Assembly: GCA_005405945.1 (NCBI GenBank)
Contig: BJHW01000001.1
Coordinates: forward strand, 3,038,001 to 3,102,000
DNA: 64,000 nt
From: Streptomyces violaceusniger
GTDB taxonomy: Bacteria; Actinomycetota; Actinomycetes; Streptomycetales; Streptomycetaceae
Direction: 5' to 3'
Below are positions 17,514 through 28,666 of the stretch, piece after piece. The notes under the pieces were generated by a model. It was not told the origin of the DNA. It did no database searches and saw only the letters and a program-made list of their open reading frames with translations. Position 1 is the first letter of the stretch; each line of letters opens with the position of its first letter. The translations under genes were made by a program, and so were the position numbers.

Positions 17514-20500
17514 CTATGGAGCCAAGACATCCAACAGATCATTCTTGTCTCGAGTGACCATAATGCCAGCTTGCTCAAGGCTCTTGATCACGCTTCCTCG
17601 CCCCTGCGGGAGGTAAACAATGACCGGATAGTCCGTCAGGCTCTGAGTCCTCAAAGCCTGCTTCAGCGCACCCTTACCCGAACCCGTCTTGACCTGAACC
17701 ACGGCGTTCCTGGTCACGATGTCGAAATCCGTGAGCGCTTGCCCGTCTGCGCCGACGATATCGACTCCCTGTGCTCGGACATGCCCCGGATAGCGTGCGT
17801 TGATGTCGTCAACCAGTTCGGGAACGAGGGGGTCGTCTCCCTTTCCGATCACATGCGTCGCACAACCGTTGCTGTTGTGAACCAGGACCGGATTCTGGCC
17901 CGCGAGCACATAGTACGTGTGGATGCCGCTGACGGTCAGGTCGTGGGTGCGCTGGCGTTGCGTGAAGTGACGGGCGTGCTTGACGGTGACGGTGCGGCCA
18001 TCCGAGGTACGCAGAGTCATCCCCGGCCTGAGGTCACCGGCTTTGACCCATGCGTGCTGGGACTGGACCCAGAAGGGGTGCGTTGTGGTTGCTATGAGGC
18101 CCGTTGAAGGTTCACCAGCGCTGTTGGTGACGGTGAGGTCAACGAAGTTCTTGTCGTCTTCGGTGACGATGGTGCCGGCGACTTTGCGTGTCGTGGTCTT
18201 GCCGGTATCGGGGTCGGTGACTTTTACCTTGTCCCCGGTCTTGATGTCCTCGATGGGTTTGGTGGAGCCGTCGGCGAGGAGGACTCCAGTGCCTGGGACA
18301 AAGCTGTGGCATGCGGTCTCTGATGTCCGCCCTGCTGGTTCCTCGGCTGGTTCCTTATTGCGGCCCCTCCAGGTCTCGACTCCTTCTTCCACCGCCTTTT
18401 TGGCGCCACGAGCGATGAGTTTGGCCTTGTTGTAGCCAGTCATGTCGATGGCAGCCTGGGTGCAGGGTCCCAGGTCCCACGTGGCGTAGCACGTTCCTAT
18501 GGCGGCAAGCGGGTTGAGTTCCTTGAAGCTGGTTTTTGCTACCTTGAGCCACCAGGGGTCGGGCAGGTTCTGTCGCTTCGTTATGTGGTCTTGAACCAGG
18601 TAATCGACGCGTGAGCCGTACCCGGTGGTGAGCTTGCCGTACTGGCAGTTGTAGCCACAGCGGTACTGGGCCCTCGCGGCCGCACCTGCGCTACTGCTTC
18701 CGCTGCTTCCGCCGCTGGGGTAGTGGTTTTCGGGTGGGGCGCCGTGGCCTGCGTTCCCACCGTTGGTCGGCATGCAGTGACCGTTCCCGGGGTCTTCGCA
18801 CAGTCCTGTCGGGTCGCTGAAGGTGAGGGGGTTGCTGTTGGCGTACGCGTATCCCTGCATCTGCTGGGTGTCGCCGGGTTCCATGACCGGGTCGACCGAG
18901 AGGAATCGCCCGGTGGTGGGGTCGTATTCGCGTGCCCCCAGGTGGGTGAAGCCGGTGGTTTTGGTGTCGTCGGTTCCGCCGACGAAGCCTTTGGTGCCGG
19001 GCCAGGCGCTGGGCTGCTGGCCGCGCACGTCGCCGAACGGCAGGGTGCGGCGCTGGGTGAGCTTCTGTGTGGCGGTGTCGATGGCGAGTTGTGCGGTGCC
19101 GTGGTGGTCGGCGAGGGTGAGGGAGACGGTGCCGTCGTCTTCCTGGACGGCCTGGTTACCGCCGCCCAGGTCGATGTAACGGGTGGCCTTCGGCGTGGTG
19201 GATCCCTTGGGCAGGGTGATCTCGGTGCTGCCGAGGTAGAGGGTGGTCTCGGTGGGGCCGCGGCCTATCAGGCGGTTGCCGTCGGCGTCGTAGAGGTATT
19301 CGGTGACCTTGTCGCTGCCGCCCTCGACCGGCTCGGTCACCTTGGCCAGGTGTCCCTCTACGTCCCATGCCAGCGTCCCGGTGTCGCCGCGGAGAGTGCG
19401 GGTGGTGGTGTTTCCGGCCTTGTCGTACCCGAAGGAGTCCTGTGAGGCGCCGTTGGGTCCGGTCGCCTCGACGGAGGTGAGGGTGTGCGGCTGGGCACCA
19501 CCCGGCTCGGGGTAGCCGTAGGTGCGCTTGGTGTCCTTCTTCGCGTCGCCTGTGGGGTCGTGGAGAGTCTCTGTACGGCGATTGCCGACCTGGTCGTAGG
19601 TGTAGGAGTGCCAGTACGCGGCCGGACCGCCCAGCACGCCGCCGCTCGGGGCGGCGGCGCAGTTGGTGTCGCCTTGGGTCCATGCCTCGGTCAGGCGCCG
19701 CAGGTAGTCGTAGGTGAAGCACTGGTTGTCGGTGCCGGAGCGGGAAACGTCCGACACGGACAGGACGTTGCCTGCTTCGTCGTAGCGCAGGCTGTTGAAT
19801 TGATCGACGCCTGCGACGTCCTGCCGGTCGACGCGGGCGGTGGCAAGGCGCTGGGTGCCCCACTCATAGGTGTTGGTGGTCCAGGTCTTCTTGCTGCCGT
19901 TGTTCGACAACTCGTATTGCAGTGGTTTGCCGGTGAGGCTGTAGTTGACGGTCGACTTCAGGCCCTCGCTGCCGTCGATCGCGACGGGGCGCAGGGTTTC
20001 ATCTTCATAGGTGAAGACGACCGTCGTTGCCGGCAGCGCTCCGGCCTTGGGGTAGCCAGTGCCTTCGACGAGGCCGGAGACCTTGTAGGAGGTCGTGGAC
20101 AGATAGGTCCCCTGCAGTGCTCCTTCGGAGGCGGGGATGGTGACGGAGGAGCGAAGCGGGCGGTACAGGCGGTCGTAGGCGACGACCTTGGAGGTGTATG
20201 CCTGACTTCCCTGGTAGCGGGTGGATTCAGCCAGGTATCCCTTGGCTTCGCGGACGGTGTCGTACACCCACTTCGCCCGCAGCTCACCGCCGGGTGAGTC
20301 CTTGTGGAGTTCGGTCCGGCGGCCGAGGCCGTCGTAGACATAGGCCAGGGTGGTGTCACGCGCGTCCGTTGTGGAGGTCAGCTGACCACGGTCGTCGTAA
20401 ACACTCGTGCTGGTGCCTTTGTCCGGATCAGTGGCTTTGGTAAGGCGGCCAAGCAGGTCGTAGGCGTAGGTCCAGCTGTTCTTGGCGGGGTCGGTGACCT

Positions 20501-22019
20501 TCTTGAGCTCGCCGCGGGGTGTGTAGGTGTAGCTGGTGGTGTCGTAGGCGGCGTCGGCGGTGCGCTGGTGGTGCTGGCGCAGTTCGGTGGTCTGGCCGCG
20601 GGCGTCGGTGAGGGTGGTGGTGGCTGTGCCGCCTACGGGTGGGATGACAGTGGTGCGATCGCCGCCGTAGATGGTCTTGGTCACGCCCAGGACGCTGCCG
20701 CCGTCGCCGTTTCCGGCGATCTGCCGTGTCTCGGTCTGTCGGCCCAGGCCGTCGTAGGTGTAGCGGTTCTGCGTCTCGACGCTCAGCGCGTCCTCGGGCT
20801 TGAAGAGTGTGAAGGCCGGTTTGCCGTCGGCGTAGTACGTGGCGAAGTCCTTGGACTTCAGGCCGCGTTCGTCGTAGAAGACGTCCGTCAGCAGTCGACC
20901 GCCGTCCGGGCCGGGGGCTTGTGCCTGCCGCTCGCGCAGGAGGCCGTCGTAGAGGGTGTAGGAGGTGCGCTGCGCGCCGTTGTTGCCCAGTGTCTTGGTG
21001 CCGACGGCAACGGGCCGGTTCTCGGTGACGGTGTAGGTGAACTCATAGGTGGGGGTCTGGCCGGTGAGCCGGTCCGCCAGCCACACCTTGGTGGAGCGGC
21101 CCAGTGCGTCGTAGGCGTAGCTGGTGGTCTTGTCGTTGGTGTCGGTCTGCTTCAGGGGCAGGCCTCGCAGCACATCGCGCGTGGTGGTGGTTGTCTGTGC
21201 GGTGCTCGTGTCGCCTGCCTTGGCGGGTGGCGACGTCACCTTCGTGGTAGCGGGTATACCCGTGGCGGGGGTGTAGGCGGTCGTGGTGGTGCGGCCATCG
21301 GTCCGGGCCGTCCGCTGGAGCGCGCCCGCCGCGGTGTCGGTGACGTCGGCCGTCAGGTCGGTGCTGGTCAGAGCGCGTCCGTACGAGTCGTAGGAGGACC
21401 CGGACTCCGTGTAGACCGCGGTGGTGCCGTCGTACTTCTTCAGCACCGCCGTCCCGGTGGCATCTCCTCTGGTCGGGGCCGAGCCGTAGGCACCGCTGTC
21501 GTAGGCCGTGCGCGTGTCGGAGATGACGTCGTCCGGTCGGCTGACGGCTGTGTCACATGCCTTGGCGACCGTCTCCACTCGTGCGGGGAGGGTGAGGATG
21601 TTCTTGTCGGTGTTGGTGGCGTAGGTGGTGCGGGTGCATGTGTTGTCGGCGGCGGTGTCGTTGTCGCCGAAGTCGTCGACCTGGGTGACGCGGCCGGCGA
21701 CGGTGTCATAGCTGGTGGCACCCGAGACGGTGCGCCACTTCCCTCCGGCTCCGTCGTCCAGGGAAGTGAAGGTTTTGCTATGGGCGGTTCCGGTGAAATT
21801 GGCAGTGACCGTTCCCCAGTCCCGGACCTTCTTGGCGGTCTCGTGATACCAGGGACGGTTCACCGTCTTGGCCAGGACCTTGCCGCCCGGACCGGAGTAA
21901 CTGACGGTCTTGTAAATGAACCCGGCCGTCGAGGGATGTTCGGTGATCGAGTCACCCTCGCCATCCTCCAGAGTGACGCTGACGCTCTTGACGCCACCGC
22001 TGGTGTCCTTGCGGTCGCC
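17514..22019 (-). CDS. Rhs-repeat polymorphic toxin with HINT pretoxin and REase-like tip, 5'-truncated
   Basis: About 1,500 codons, open from the IS junction at 22019. Most of it is YD/Rhs repeats (for example GRLTKATDPDKGTSTSVYDD, YDALGRSTKVWLADRLTGQ). The core ends with the classical GAREYDPTTGRFLSVDP. Next comes a HINT autoprotease-like pretoxin (SFVPGTGVLLADGSTKPIED, THPFWV, HTYYVLAGQNPVLVHN); cleavage is expected at the final HN. The last 120 residues are the toxin: TDFDIVTRNAVVQVKTGSGK has the D...(E/Q)xK pattern of PD-(D/E)xK nucleases. The N-terminus with signal and export parts is lost: the frame runs into the insertion sequence at 22020. Unless the rest exists elsewhere this copy cannot be delivered. 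Codons 1-1449 counted from the GTG at 21863 are intact, with no homopolymer break. Confidence 0.85.
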   Translation of the reverse strand, partial: GDRKDTSGGVKSVSVTLEDGEGDSITEHPSTAGFIYKTVSYSGPGGKVLAKTVNRPWYHETAKKVRDWGTVTANFTGTAHSKTFTSLDDGAGGKWRTVSGATSYDTVAGRVTQVDDFGDNDTAADNTCTRTTYATNTDKNILTLPARVETVAKACDTAVSRPDDVISDTRTAYDSGAYGSAPTRGDATGTAVLKKYDGTTAVYTESGSSYDSYGRALTSTDLTADVTDTAAGALQRTARTDGRTTTTAYTPATGIPATTKVTSPPAKAGDTSTAQTTTTTRDVLRGLPLKQTDTNDKTTSYAYDALGRSTKVWLADRLTGQTPTYEFTYTVTENRPVAVGTKTLGNNGAQRTSYTLYDGLLRERQAQAPGPDGGRLLTDVFYDERGLKSKDFATYYADGKPAFTLFKPEDALSVETQNRYTYDGLGRQTETRQIAGNGDGGSVLGVTKTIYGGDRTTVIPPVGGTATTTLTDARGQTTELRQHHQRTADAAYDTTSYTYTPRGELKKVTDPAKNSWTYAYDLLGRLTKATDPDKGTSTSVYDDRGQLTSTTDARDTTLAYVYDGLGRRTELHKDSPGGELRAKWVYDTVREAKGYLAESTRYQGSQAYTSKVVAYDRLYRPLRSSVTIPASEGALQGTYLSTTSYKVSGLVEGTGYPKAGALPATTVVFTYEDETLRPVAIDGSEGLKSTVNYSLTGKPLQYELSNNGSKKTWTTNTYEWGTQRLATARVDRQDVAGVDQFNSLRYDEAGNVLSVSDVSRSGTDNQCFTYDYLRRLTEAWTQGDTNCAAAPSGGVLGGPAAYWHSYTYDQVGNRRTETLHDPTGDAKKDTKRTYGYPEPGGAQPHTLTSVEATGPNGASQDSFGYDKAGNTTTRTLRGDTGTLAWDVEGHLAKVTEPVEGGSDKVTEYLYDADGNRLIGRGPTETTLYLGSTEITLPKGSTTPKATRYIDLGGGNQAVQEDDGTVSLTLADHHGTAQLAIDTATQKLTQRRTLPFGDVRGQQPSAWPGTKGFVGGTDDTKTTGFTHLGAREYDPTTGRFLSVDPVMEPGDTQQMQGYAYANSNPLTFSDPTGLCEDPGNGHCMPTNGGNAGHGAPPENHYPSGGSSGSSSAGAAARAQYRCGYNCQYGKLTTGYGSRVDYLVQDHITKRQNLPDPWWLKVAKTSFKELNPLAAIGTCYATWDLGPCTQAAIDMTGYNKAKLIARGAKKAVEEGVETWRGRNKEPAEEPAGRTSETACHSFVPGTGVLLADGSTKPIEDIKTGDKVKVTDPDTGKTTTRKVAGTIVTEDDKNFVDLTVTNSAGEPSTGLIATTTHPFWVQSQHAWVKAGDLRPGMTLRTSDGRTVTVKHARHFTQRQRTHDLTVSGIHTYYVLAGQNPVLVHNSNGCATHVIGKGDDPLVPELVDDINARYPGHVRAQGVDIVGADGQALTDFDIVTRNAVVQVKTGSGKGALKQALRTQSLTDYPVIVYLPQGRGSVIKSLEQAGIMVTRDKNDLLDVLAP

Positions 22020-23222
<1,203 letters not shown>

Positions 23223-23773
23223 GGGGCCTGAGCGACGTGGCGCGGAATCGATGCCAGCCGTGTCGAGGATCTCCCACACCGTCGAGGCGGCGATCCGATG
23301 CCCGAGTCGGGCCAGTTCCCCTTGGATCCGCCGGTGCCCCCACGTCGGATTCTCCCGAGACGAGCTTCTTGATCGCTTCCGGCGTGGGTGGGCAGCCGAT
23401 GCCCCGGCGCGCGGTGTAGTTCCACTTGACGGCGATAACCTGCGGTGTCACGCAAGCAGGGTGCCGGGGTGACAGGAAAAATCTTGAGCCAGTGGCGCCG
23501 GGGCATCAGCCCGGACCGACAGGGCGGCGAACCAGAGCCGGTCGGCGGGCTCATAGCGGACCGGTCCGGCCAACTGGAGGCGCAGGACCGCGTTCTCGTG
23601 CCGCAGCCCCAGCAGTTCCGCGTCCTTCGCCGCCCCGCGACGCAGGAGCACCGATGGAACAGTCAGCAGCCTCCGGGTCACCTTGTACAGCAAGTACACG
23701 ATCACGCATGGCATGATCCCAGCGGACTGACCACACCCCGCTCACCTCCGGCGATGACTTTTCAGCGGCACAG
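23223..23773 (-). pseudogene. Decayed N-terminal copy of the 25763-26930 insertion sequence
   Basis: In minus orientation it reads [20 protein letters not shown] and [20 protein letters not shown], close to the transposase start at 26871, and ends in an outer terminus resembling GCGATGACTTTTC near 23751. Several frame changes are present and the catalytic half has been removed where the other element inserted at 23222. Confidence 0.7.
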
Positions 23774-24150
23774 GGGTGACCCTGCCCACGGACGGCGAAC
23801 CACCGCCACGTGCTAACTGAAGGTGTCGCCGGGGCGGCGGTTGAACAGTGCCGGGACTTCCAGCGCGAAGCACGCGCCGAGCCACACGAGCCAGGCGAAG
23901 GACCAGACATCTCATGAACACCTCGCAAGAAAGTCGAGGGAGTGGCTGCGAAGCGCGGTGGCGGTCGCTATGCTCGGAGCGTTGATTCGACCTGGGCGCA
24001 GAGGCTCAGGAGGACACGACGTGTGGACACCGGCCATCAACGTCGTCTCGCGGGTGTATGTGCACCTACTCTGACGCGAACGCAGTGCAGCAAGCGGAAT
24101 TTTTGGCGTCCAACTCAAGCGCCGACCGGTGCGGCGAATGAGGTCTTGGC
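23774..24150. other. Gap with no recognised gene
   Basis: About 380 bases, lower in G+C than the IS sequence on its left. The open frames here are short and featureless. It includes whatever promoter serves the rightward gene at 24151. Confidence 0.35.
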
Positions 24151-25007
24151 GTGTCAAATTCCATGAAGAAGCGAACTGCGCACGCACGCAAGGCGTATTC
24201 GGGTGAGGTTTACGAAGCTGCGCTTGCGGGAATCCCGAACGATCGCACCCATGGATTGGATTCGTGCACGCCGGGGCAGCGGAAGATGAACGCTTTGCTT
24301 GCCCTCGGTCTATTTAACCGTGGTGAACAAGGTGCACCTCCTGCCAAGTGGATGTTGAGTACTCTTACCTGGTACACGATCACCGTGTCGCCCCGATGGA
24401 ATCATCTGGTATTTATCACTGATGCCCCGGATAACGTCACCAGGTATCTGGTGCCACACGGTGACAGCACCCCAAGGCTTCCGGGGATGCGATTGCGTGC
24501 TATCCATGACTACCGGACGTATGCATTGGAGCATGTTCCTACAGGGGCACGGTTGGTGGTCTCTAGCCGCTCAGACGGAAAGACGCATGGCGAGCGCGAG
24601 AGTTCGCACTTCGATTTTCGTACGCTTGATGACCCTCTGGACCCGGTGGAAGAACGCCAGCTTGCCGACGTGCCGCCCATGGGTGACGCAGCGCAGACCC
24701 TGTTGGCCGGCATGGCGGTTCGTATGTCCATGACTGACCCTAGGGGCGGTGGGCGACGGGGAACTGGTACTGGGACCCGCTGCGACGTGAGGATGGCAGG
24801 GGCCGCGATGATGATTCAGATCCTCGACGCAGGCTTTGGGGCGCAGGCAATGAATGGGAAGCTCAGTGGACAGGGCTTCCCTATACGGAGGACGTCGCGG
24901 CAGCACTAACGGACCCTGTGATCGGCATTTCTGGAGCAAGGCTCACAAAAAGCAAGCAGGCGTACGAAGTGACTCTCGGCGATTCGATTCTCAAGATTCG
25001 CGTTTAG
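24151..25007 (+). CDS. Unrecognised protein, lower G+C (frameshifted as read)
   Basis: GTG start at 24151 (MSNSMKKRTAHARKAYSGEV). The first 200 codons are continuous. At the G4 run 24743-24746 the natural-looking frame changes, and one extra G gives RWATGNWYWDPLRREDGRGR, NEWEAQWTGLPYTEDVAAAL and an end LTKSKQAYEVTLGDSILKIR at 25007, about 286 residues. The protein is soluble, with many Trp/Tyr in its second half and an Arg/Asp-rich stretch; no domain is recognised. Its lower G+C and IS-bounded setting suggest horizontally acquired cargo. Confidence 0.5.
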
Positions 25008-25062
25008 TGGAGATTTTGAGTCCGGGTCCGCAAGTCGCCTTCGTGTAGAGAGTCATCGAATC

Positions 25063-25332
25063 ATGCTTGAAATCCTCCAGAGCGCTCTTTCTGAAATGCC
25101 GTGGTGGGCTGCATTCTTCCTGGTTCTTCCGTTCTTTGTGCTGAGTTTCACGCGGGCTATCCTTCCGAAGGACTCGCGCGACCGGTACATGTGGTGGATT
25201 GCCTTTTGGGAGCACCGCCGCAAGCATGCGGCCTTGAAAAGGAGAAGGCAGGAGCGCCGTCGAGCCATTACTGAGAGAAGGCAGCAGGATCAGGAACAAG
25301 TACCCCCTGAAGGGTGTCAATATCCCGATTAG
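25063..25332 (+). CDS. Small membrane protein, 3' end replaced by IS sequence
   Basis: Begins MLEILQSALSEMPWWAAFFL and continues VLPFFVLSFTRAILPKDSRD: one transmembrane helix followed by a very basic tail (KHAALKRRRQERRRAITERR). The last codons, from about 25304, are the relic IS end, so the natural C-terminus has been lost. It starts 55 bases after the preceding unknown gene on the same strand and probably shared its transcript. Function unknown. Confidence 0.5.
   Translation: MLEILQSALSEMPWWAAFFLVLPFFVLSFTRAILPKDSRDRYMWWIAFWEHRRKHAALKRRRQERRRAITERRQQDQEQVPPEGCQYPD
25304..25329. repeat. Solitary end of the 22020-23222 insertion sequence
   Basis: CCCCTGAAGGGTGTCAATAT and the next bases equal, with about one mismatch, the reverse complement of the right end of the element at 22020-23222, including its flanking C run. 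Nothing else of that element is present here; the relic IS701 end follows at once. Confidence 0.6.
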
Positions 25333-25762
25333 TACTCCAGTCGCAGATCGCTATTTCCGCTGGTCAGGGGCGTGTCTGTGAGTGTACTCGCCTGACGTGC
25401 TGTCAGGCGCTGTGAGTTCGTGACTTCGGGTGCGGCGGTGGTAGTGGCAGCGGCGGGCGATGGCCTGGTGCCGGCGTCGCCACCAGGACCAGCTCATCGC
25501 GTGGTCGGTGTGCTGAAGGTGTGTCGACGGGGAGGTGCCAGCTGCCAGGAGTCGCCCGATTTCTGCCACGGTGAGCGGTGCGAGGGAGCCGGAAGCGTTT
25601 CTGCAGCCCCCTTCCCCGGCCCTGCGGCGGCGGCCATGGCGGCGAGGAAGGCGTGGGCGAGCATGGCCAGGGTGATGTGCCGGTACCAGCCCGGATACCG
25701 GCGGACCTCATACTGGTCCAGCCCGCACTCGTTCTTCGCGGCCTGGAAGGCCCCCTCGATCG
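25330..25762 (-). pseudogene. Relic of an IS701-family element
   Basis: The left edge TAGTACTCCAGTCGCAG is a diverged copy of the terminal repeat of the IS701 element at 11530. Minus-strand frames give [14 protein letters not shown]-like and [19 protein letters not shown], then SWWRRRHQAIARRCHYHRRT, i.e. the transposase C-terminus. The rest was removed or displaced by the insertion at 25763. Confidence 0.7.
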
Positions 25763-26871
25763 TGTGCCGCTCGAAAAGTCATCGCTGCATGTCTGTACTC
25801 ATTGATGAGGCCGCCGAGGATCCGGGTGCGCAGGACTTTGCCGGTGCTGAGGCCAGGCGCCGCGGCGGGTTTTTCGTGGACGCCGGGTGGTAGCTGGTTG
25901 CGGGCCTGATGGGGTCGGTGTTCGTTGTAGTGCCGCTCGTAGGATGCAAGGACGTGGCGGGCGTGAGCCTCGTTCATGATGAGGACGTGGTCGAGGGCTT
26001 CGCGTCGGATGCTGCCGATGATGCGTTCGCAGTGCGCATTCATGCGGGGAGCCCGGGGCGCACTCTTGAGGATCTCCATCTCCTCGGCCTGGAAGACGGC
26101 GTCGAACGCCTCGCCGTACTTGCCATCGCGGTCGCGTAACAAGAAGCGCAAGACCTCGATGCGTATGCCCAGGTCGGCGGTAAGATTCCGCGCCTGCTGC
26201 ACCGCCCAGTCCCGTGTCGGGCAGGCGGTGACCCCGGTGATGTGCAGCCGCCGGGTGCCGTGCTCGAGGAACGCCAGCGCGTACAACCGCCTGCCGAGGG
26301 CGGTGTCGATGTGACAGAAGTCTGCCGCGATGATGCCCTCGGCTTGCGCGGTCAGGAACTCGCGCCAAGTGGGGCCTGAGCGACGTGGAGCAGGGTCGAT
26401 ACCGGCCGCGTGGAGAATCTCCCACACCGTCGAGGCGGCGATCCGATACCCAAGTCGGGCCAGCTCCCCTTGGATCCTCCGGTGCCCCCACGTCGAATTC
26501 TCCCTCGCCAGCCGCAGGACGAGCGTCTTGACAGTTGCCGGGGTGGGTGGGCGGCTGGTGCCCCGGCGCGCGGTGTAGTCCCACTTTGCGGCGATGAATC
26601 TGCGGTGCCAGGCAAGCAGGGTGCCGGGGGTGACAGGGAAGATCTTGAGCCAGTGGCGCCGGGGTATCAGCCCGGACAGGGCGGCGAACCAGAACCGGTC
26701 GGCGACCTCATAACGGACCGGTCCGGCCAACTCGCCACGCAGGACCGCGTTCTCGTGCCGCAGCACCAGCAATTCCGCGTCCTTCGCCGCCCCGCGACGC
26801 AGGAGCACCGATGGAACAGTCAGCAGCCTCCGGGTCACCTTGTACAGCAAGTACACGATCACGGAGGCCAT
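25708..26871 (-). CDS. rve-domain transposase (IS3/IS481-like), reads through its IS end
   Basis: A 387-codon frame with the whole family pattern: [20 protein letters not shown] and [20 protein letters not shown] at the start, [20 protein letters not shown] linker, [20 protein letters not shown] (first Asp), [20 protein letters not shown] (second Asp), [20 protein letters not shown] (Glu) and [12 protein letters not shown]. Related copies stop right after NEYRxAA; here that stop is missing, and 22 extra residues are read from the neighbouring IS701 relic. The catalytic residues are intact, so it may be active. Confidence 0.82.
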   Translation of the reverse strand: MASVIVYLLYKVTRRLLTVPSVLLRRGAAKDAELLVLRHENAVLRGELAGPVRYEVADRFWFAALSGLIPRRHWLKIFPVTPGTLLAWHRRFIAAKWDYTARRGTSRPPTPATVKTLVLRLARENSTWGHRRIQGELARLGYRIAASTVWEILHAAGIDPAPRRSGPTWREFLTAQAEGIIAADFCHIDTALGRRLYALAFLEHGTRRLHITGVTACPTRDWAVQQARNLTADLGIRIEVLRFLLRDRDGKYGEAFDAVFQAEEMEILKSAPRAPRMNAHCERIIGSIRREALDHVLIMNEAHARHVLASYERHYNEHRPHQARNQLPPGVHEKPAAAPGLSTGKVLRTRILGGLINEYRHAAMTFRAAHDRGGLPGREERVRAGPV

Positions 26872-26930
26872 GATCCCAGCGGACTGACCGCATCCCGCTC
26901 ACCTGCGGCGATGACTTTTCGAGCGGCACA
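25763..26930 (-). mobile_element. Insertion sequence with rve transposase, 23-bp perfect ends
   Basis: TGTGCCGCTCGAAAAGTCAT at 25763 with the next three bases is repeated exactly in inverse orientation ending at 26930, giving an element of 1,168 bases. The related degenerate element at 28194-30484 has ends TGTGCCGTTCGGAAACTC, which supports these borders. It lies inside a former IS701-type element on its left and next to an IS256 relic on its right. No direct target repeat is visible. Confidence 0.8.
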
Positions 26931-27020
26931 CCATCCGGTTGGTTTCCGCTGCGCCCTTCGAGATGCACGACGAATGGATCGCCTTACCCCGCCAGCACCT
27001 GCCCGAAGGTGATATGGGTG
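26931..27020 (+). pseudogene. C-terminal relic of an IS256-family transposase
   Basis: The stretch IRLVSAAPFEMHDEWIALPR followed by QHLPEGDM matches the usual end of IS256-type transposases (R-L-V-x-A-x-L-x-E-x-H-D-E-W). It starts at the border of the insertion sequence on its left; the catalytic part is gone. Confidence 0.5.
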
Positions 27021-27261
27021 ATATCTGTCGCAAACTCTCTTTTGGTTCCTCCGTGCTACCCAACGTACCGAAATGCAACGTCCAGTTGATCCCCAACAGC
27101 ATGACGAGGGACACTACCTGGCGGACCGAGTGGCACTCGCTTCGGCATCCTCCCGCGCAGGTCATCGGAAGCCATCTACCCATGCATTACTGGGCAGTTG
27201 ACCTCAGGGTTTCGTGGTAGCGTCCTTGATCGGAGGGACAGTGCAACCTGGGAGGGAATTC

Positions 27262-27870
27262 GTGAACACGGAGAAGATCACCGCTCGCCGCCTCTCGCTG
27301 GAAGAGGTGACGAAGCTCAGCGTGAAGGACAGGCTGTTTATTTCCGCCGACACGGCACAACTCAAGCTTCCCGACTGCTATGTCCCTGCTTTTCTGACCA
27401 AGTCCGGTGAGGATTTCGAGGGCGGCTCGATCACGGCGAGAACCGTATTCCAGGAAGAGGTCTCCTGCCTTCCCGACGACGAGAATGACGCCGGAGTCTA
27501 CTTGGCTGACGAGAACGGCTCGGTGACCATCGAGGTCCTCCAGTCCGCCGGTGTCGTGCTGGACCTGGCACTTTTCGTCCCTGGTGGGGACAAGGGCGCC
27601 CTCACGGCCCTTTACGCCGCGGCCCGGCAGGCCTTCGGCGCCGACACCGTACAAATCTGGCGCCAGGGCCTCAAGGAGGTTCCCGACGTGAAGGTCGACA
27701 TCTTCGAGGAGCAGATTCCCCGGGGGCGCAAGGGGACCGACAACCCCAAACGTGACCGTCGCGCGTTCGACACCTACCCCACCCGTGCAGACTTCATCGA
27801 GTTCTCCGCGGGGTGGAAGCCGGTCATTGAAATTCACAGGCCGATTGTTGACGACACCCCGACCATCTGA
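27262..27870 (+). CDS. Unrecognised soluble protein
   Basis: A 202-residue protein. The GTG at 27262 (VNTEKITARRLSLEEVTKLS) is chosen over the upstream in-frame start because GGAGGG lies five bases before it. The sequence is regular and acidic, with strands such as YVPAFLTKSGEDFEGGSITA and GVYLADENGSVTIEVLQSAG and a conserved-looking end GWKPVIEIHRPIVDD. No signal peptide, membrane segment or catalytic signature is evident and I do not recognise the family. It stands alone between insertion sequences, so cargo of a mobile element, or an orphan immunity-type protein, is possible. Confidence 0.6.
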   Translation: MNTEKITARRLSLEEVTKLSVKDRLFISADTAQLKLPDCYVPAFLTKSGEDFEGGSITARTVFQEEVSCLPDDENDAGVYLADENGSVTIEVLQSAGVVLDLALFVPGGDKGALTALYAAARQAFGADTVQIWRQGLKEVPDVKVDIFEEQIPRGRKGTDNPKRDRRAFDTYPTRADFIEFSAGWKPVIEIHRPIVDDTPTI

Positions 27871-28193
27871 GGCGGCGTTACTGATTTCGGCTCGTTAGGG
27901 TGATGTGGGGGTGTCCAGGGGCAGGCCAGTCGCACCTGGGTGACATACTTTCCGGCACCGACAGGAAGCCGCCTGGCCCTATACCCTCAGCGGGCGGACG
28001 CCAGCAAGGCGCCCGCCCGTCCGCATTCCTGTCAGGGGAAGCAGCCGGGCGGGCTCCGTGCATCACACGCTACTGGCCTCCGCAGGCCACCGTGCGTACT
28101 TGATCGCCTCCACCCCAGGACACCCGCGAAACGTCACCCGATCGAGGGGGCGGCGCCACTTAATACCGTTCCTCTCCAGCACCGCCCCGCCCC
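27871..28193. other. Gap with no recognised gene
   Basis: About 320 bases between the preceding gene and the next IS end. Open frames on both strands lack any family signature. Confidence 0.35.
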
Positions 28194-28666
28194 TGTGCCG
28201 TTCGGAAACTCATCCCTCCTGCTCGCGGGTGGTCTGGCGCGCCATCACCGTCTGCTGGAACCCTGTCCGGTTGATCGTTCCGCTCGTATACCAGATGACT
28301 CGGAAGCTGCTCAGGGTCCCGGCGGTGCTGCTACGCCGGGACACAGCCAAGAACGCGGAATTGCTCGTGCTCCGGCACGAGAATGCGGTGCTGCGCAGGC
28401 AGCTCACGAGGCCAGTGCGCTACGAGCATGCGGACCGGCTGTGGTTCGCAGCGCTGTCCTCGCTGGTCCCCCGGCGCCGGTGGGCGCAGGTGTTCCCGGT
28501 GACGCCCGCGACGCTGTTGGCGTGGCACCACAGGCTGATCGCCCGGAAGTGGGACTACAGCAAGCATCGGCGCAGGCCCGGGAGACCTTCGACGGCGGGT
28601 TGAGGTTCCCCCGAGATGCGGGGAGAGGTGACAGCAGGTCAGATGGGTCTCACGAGAGGAGACCAG

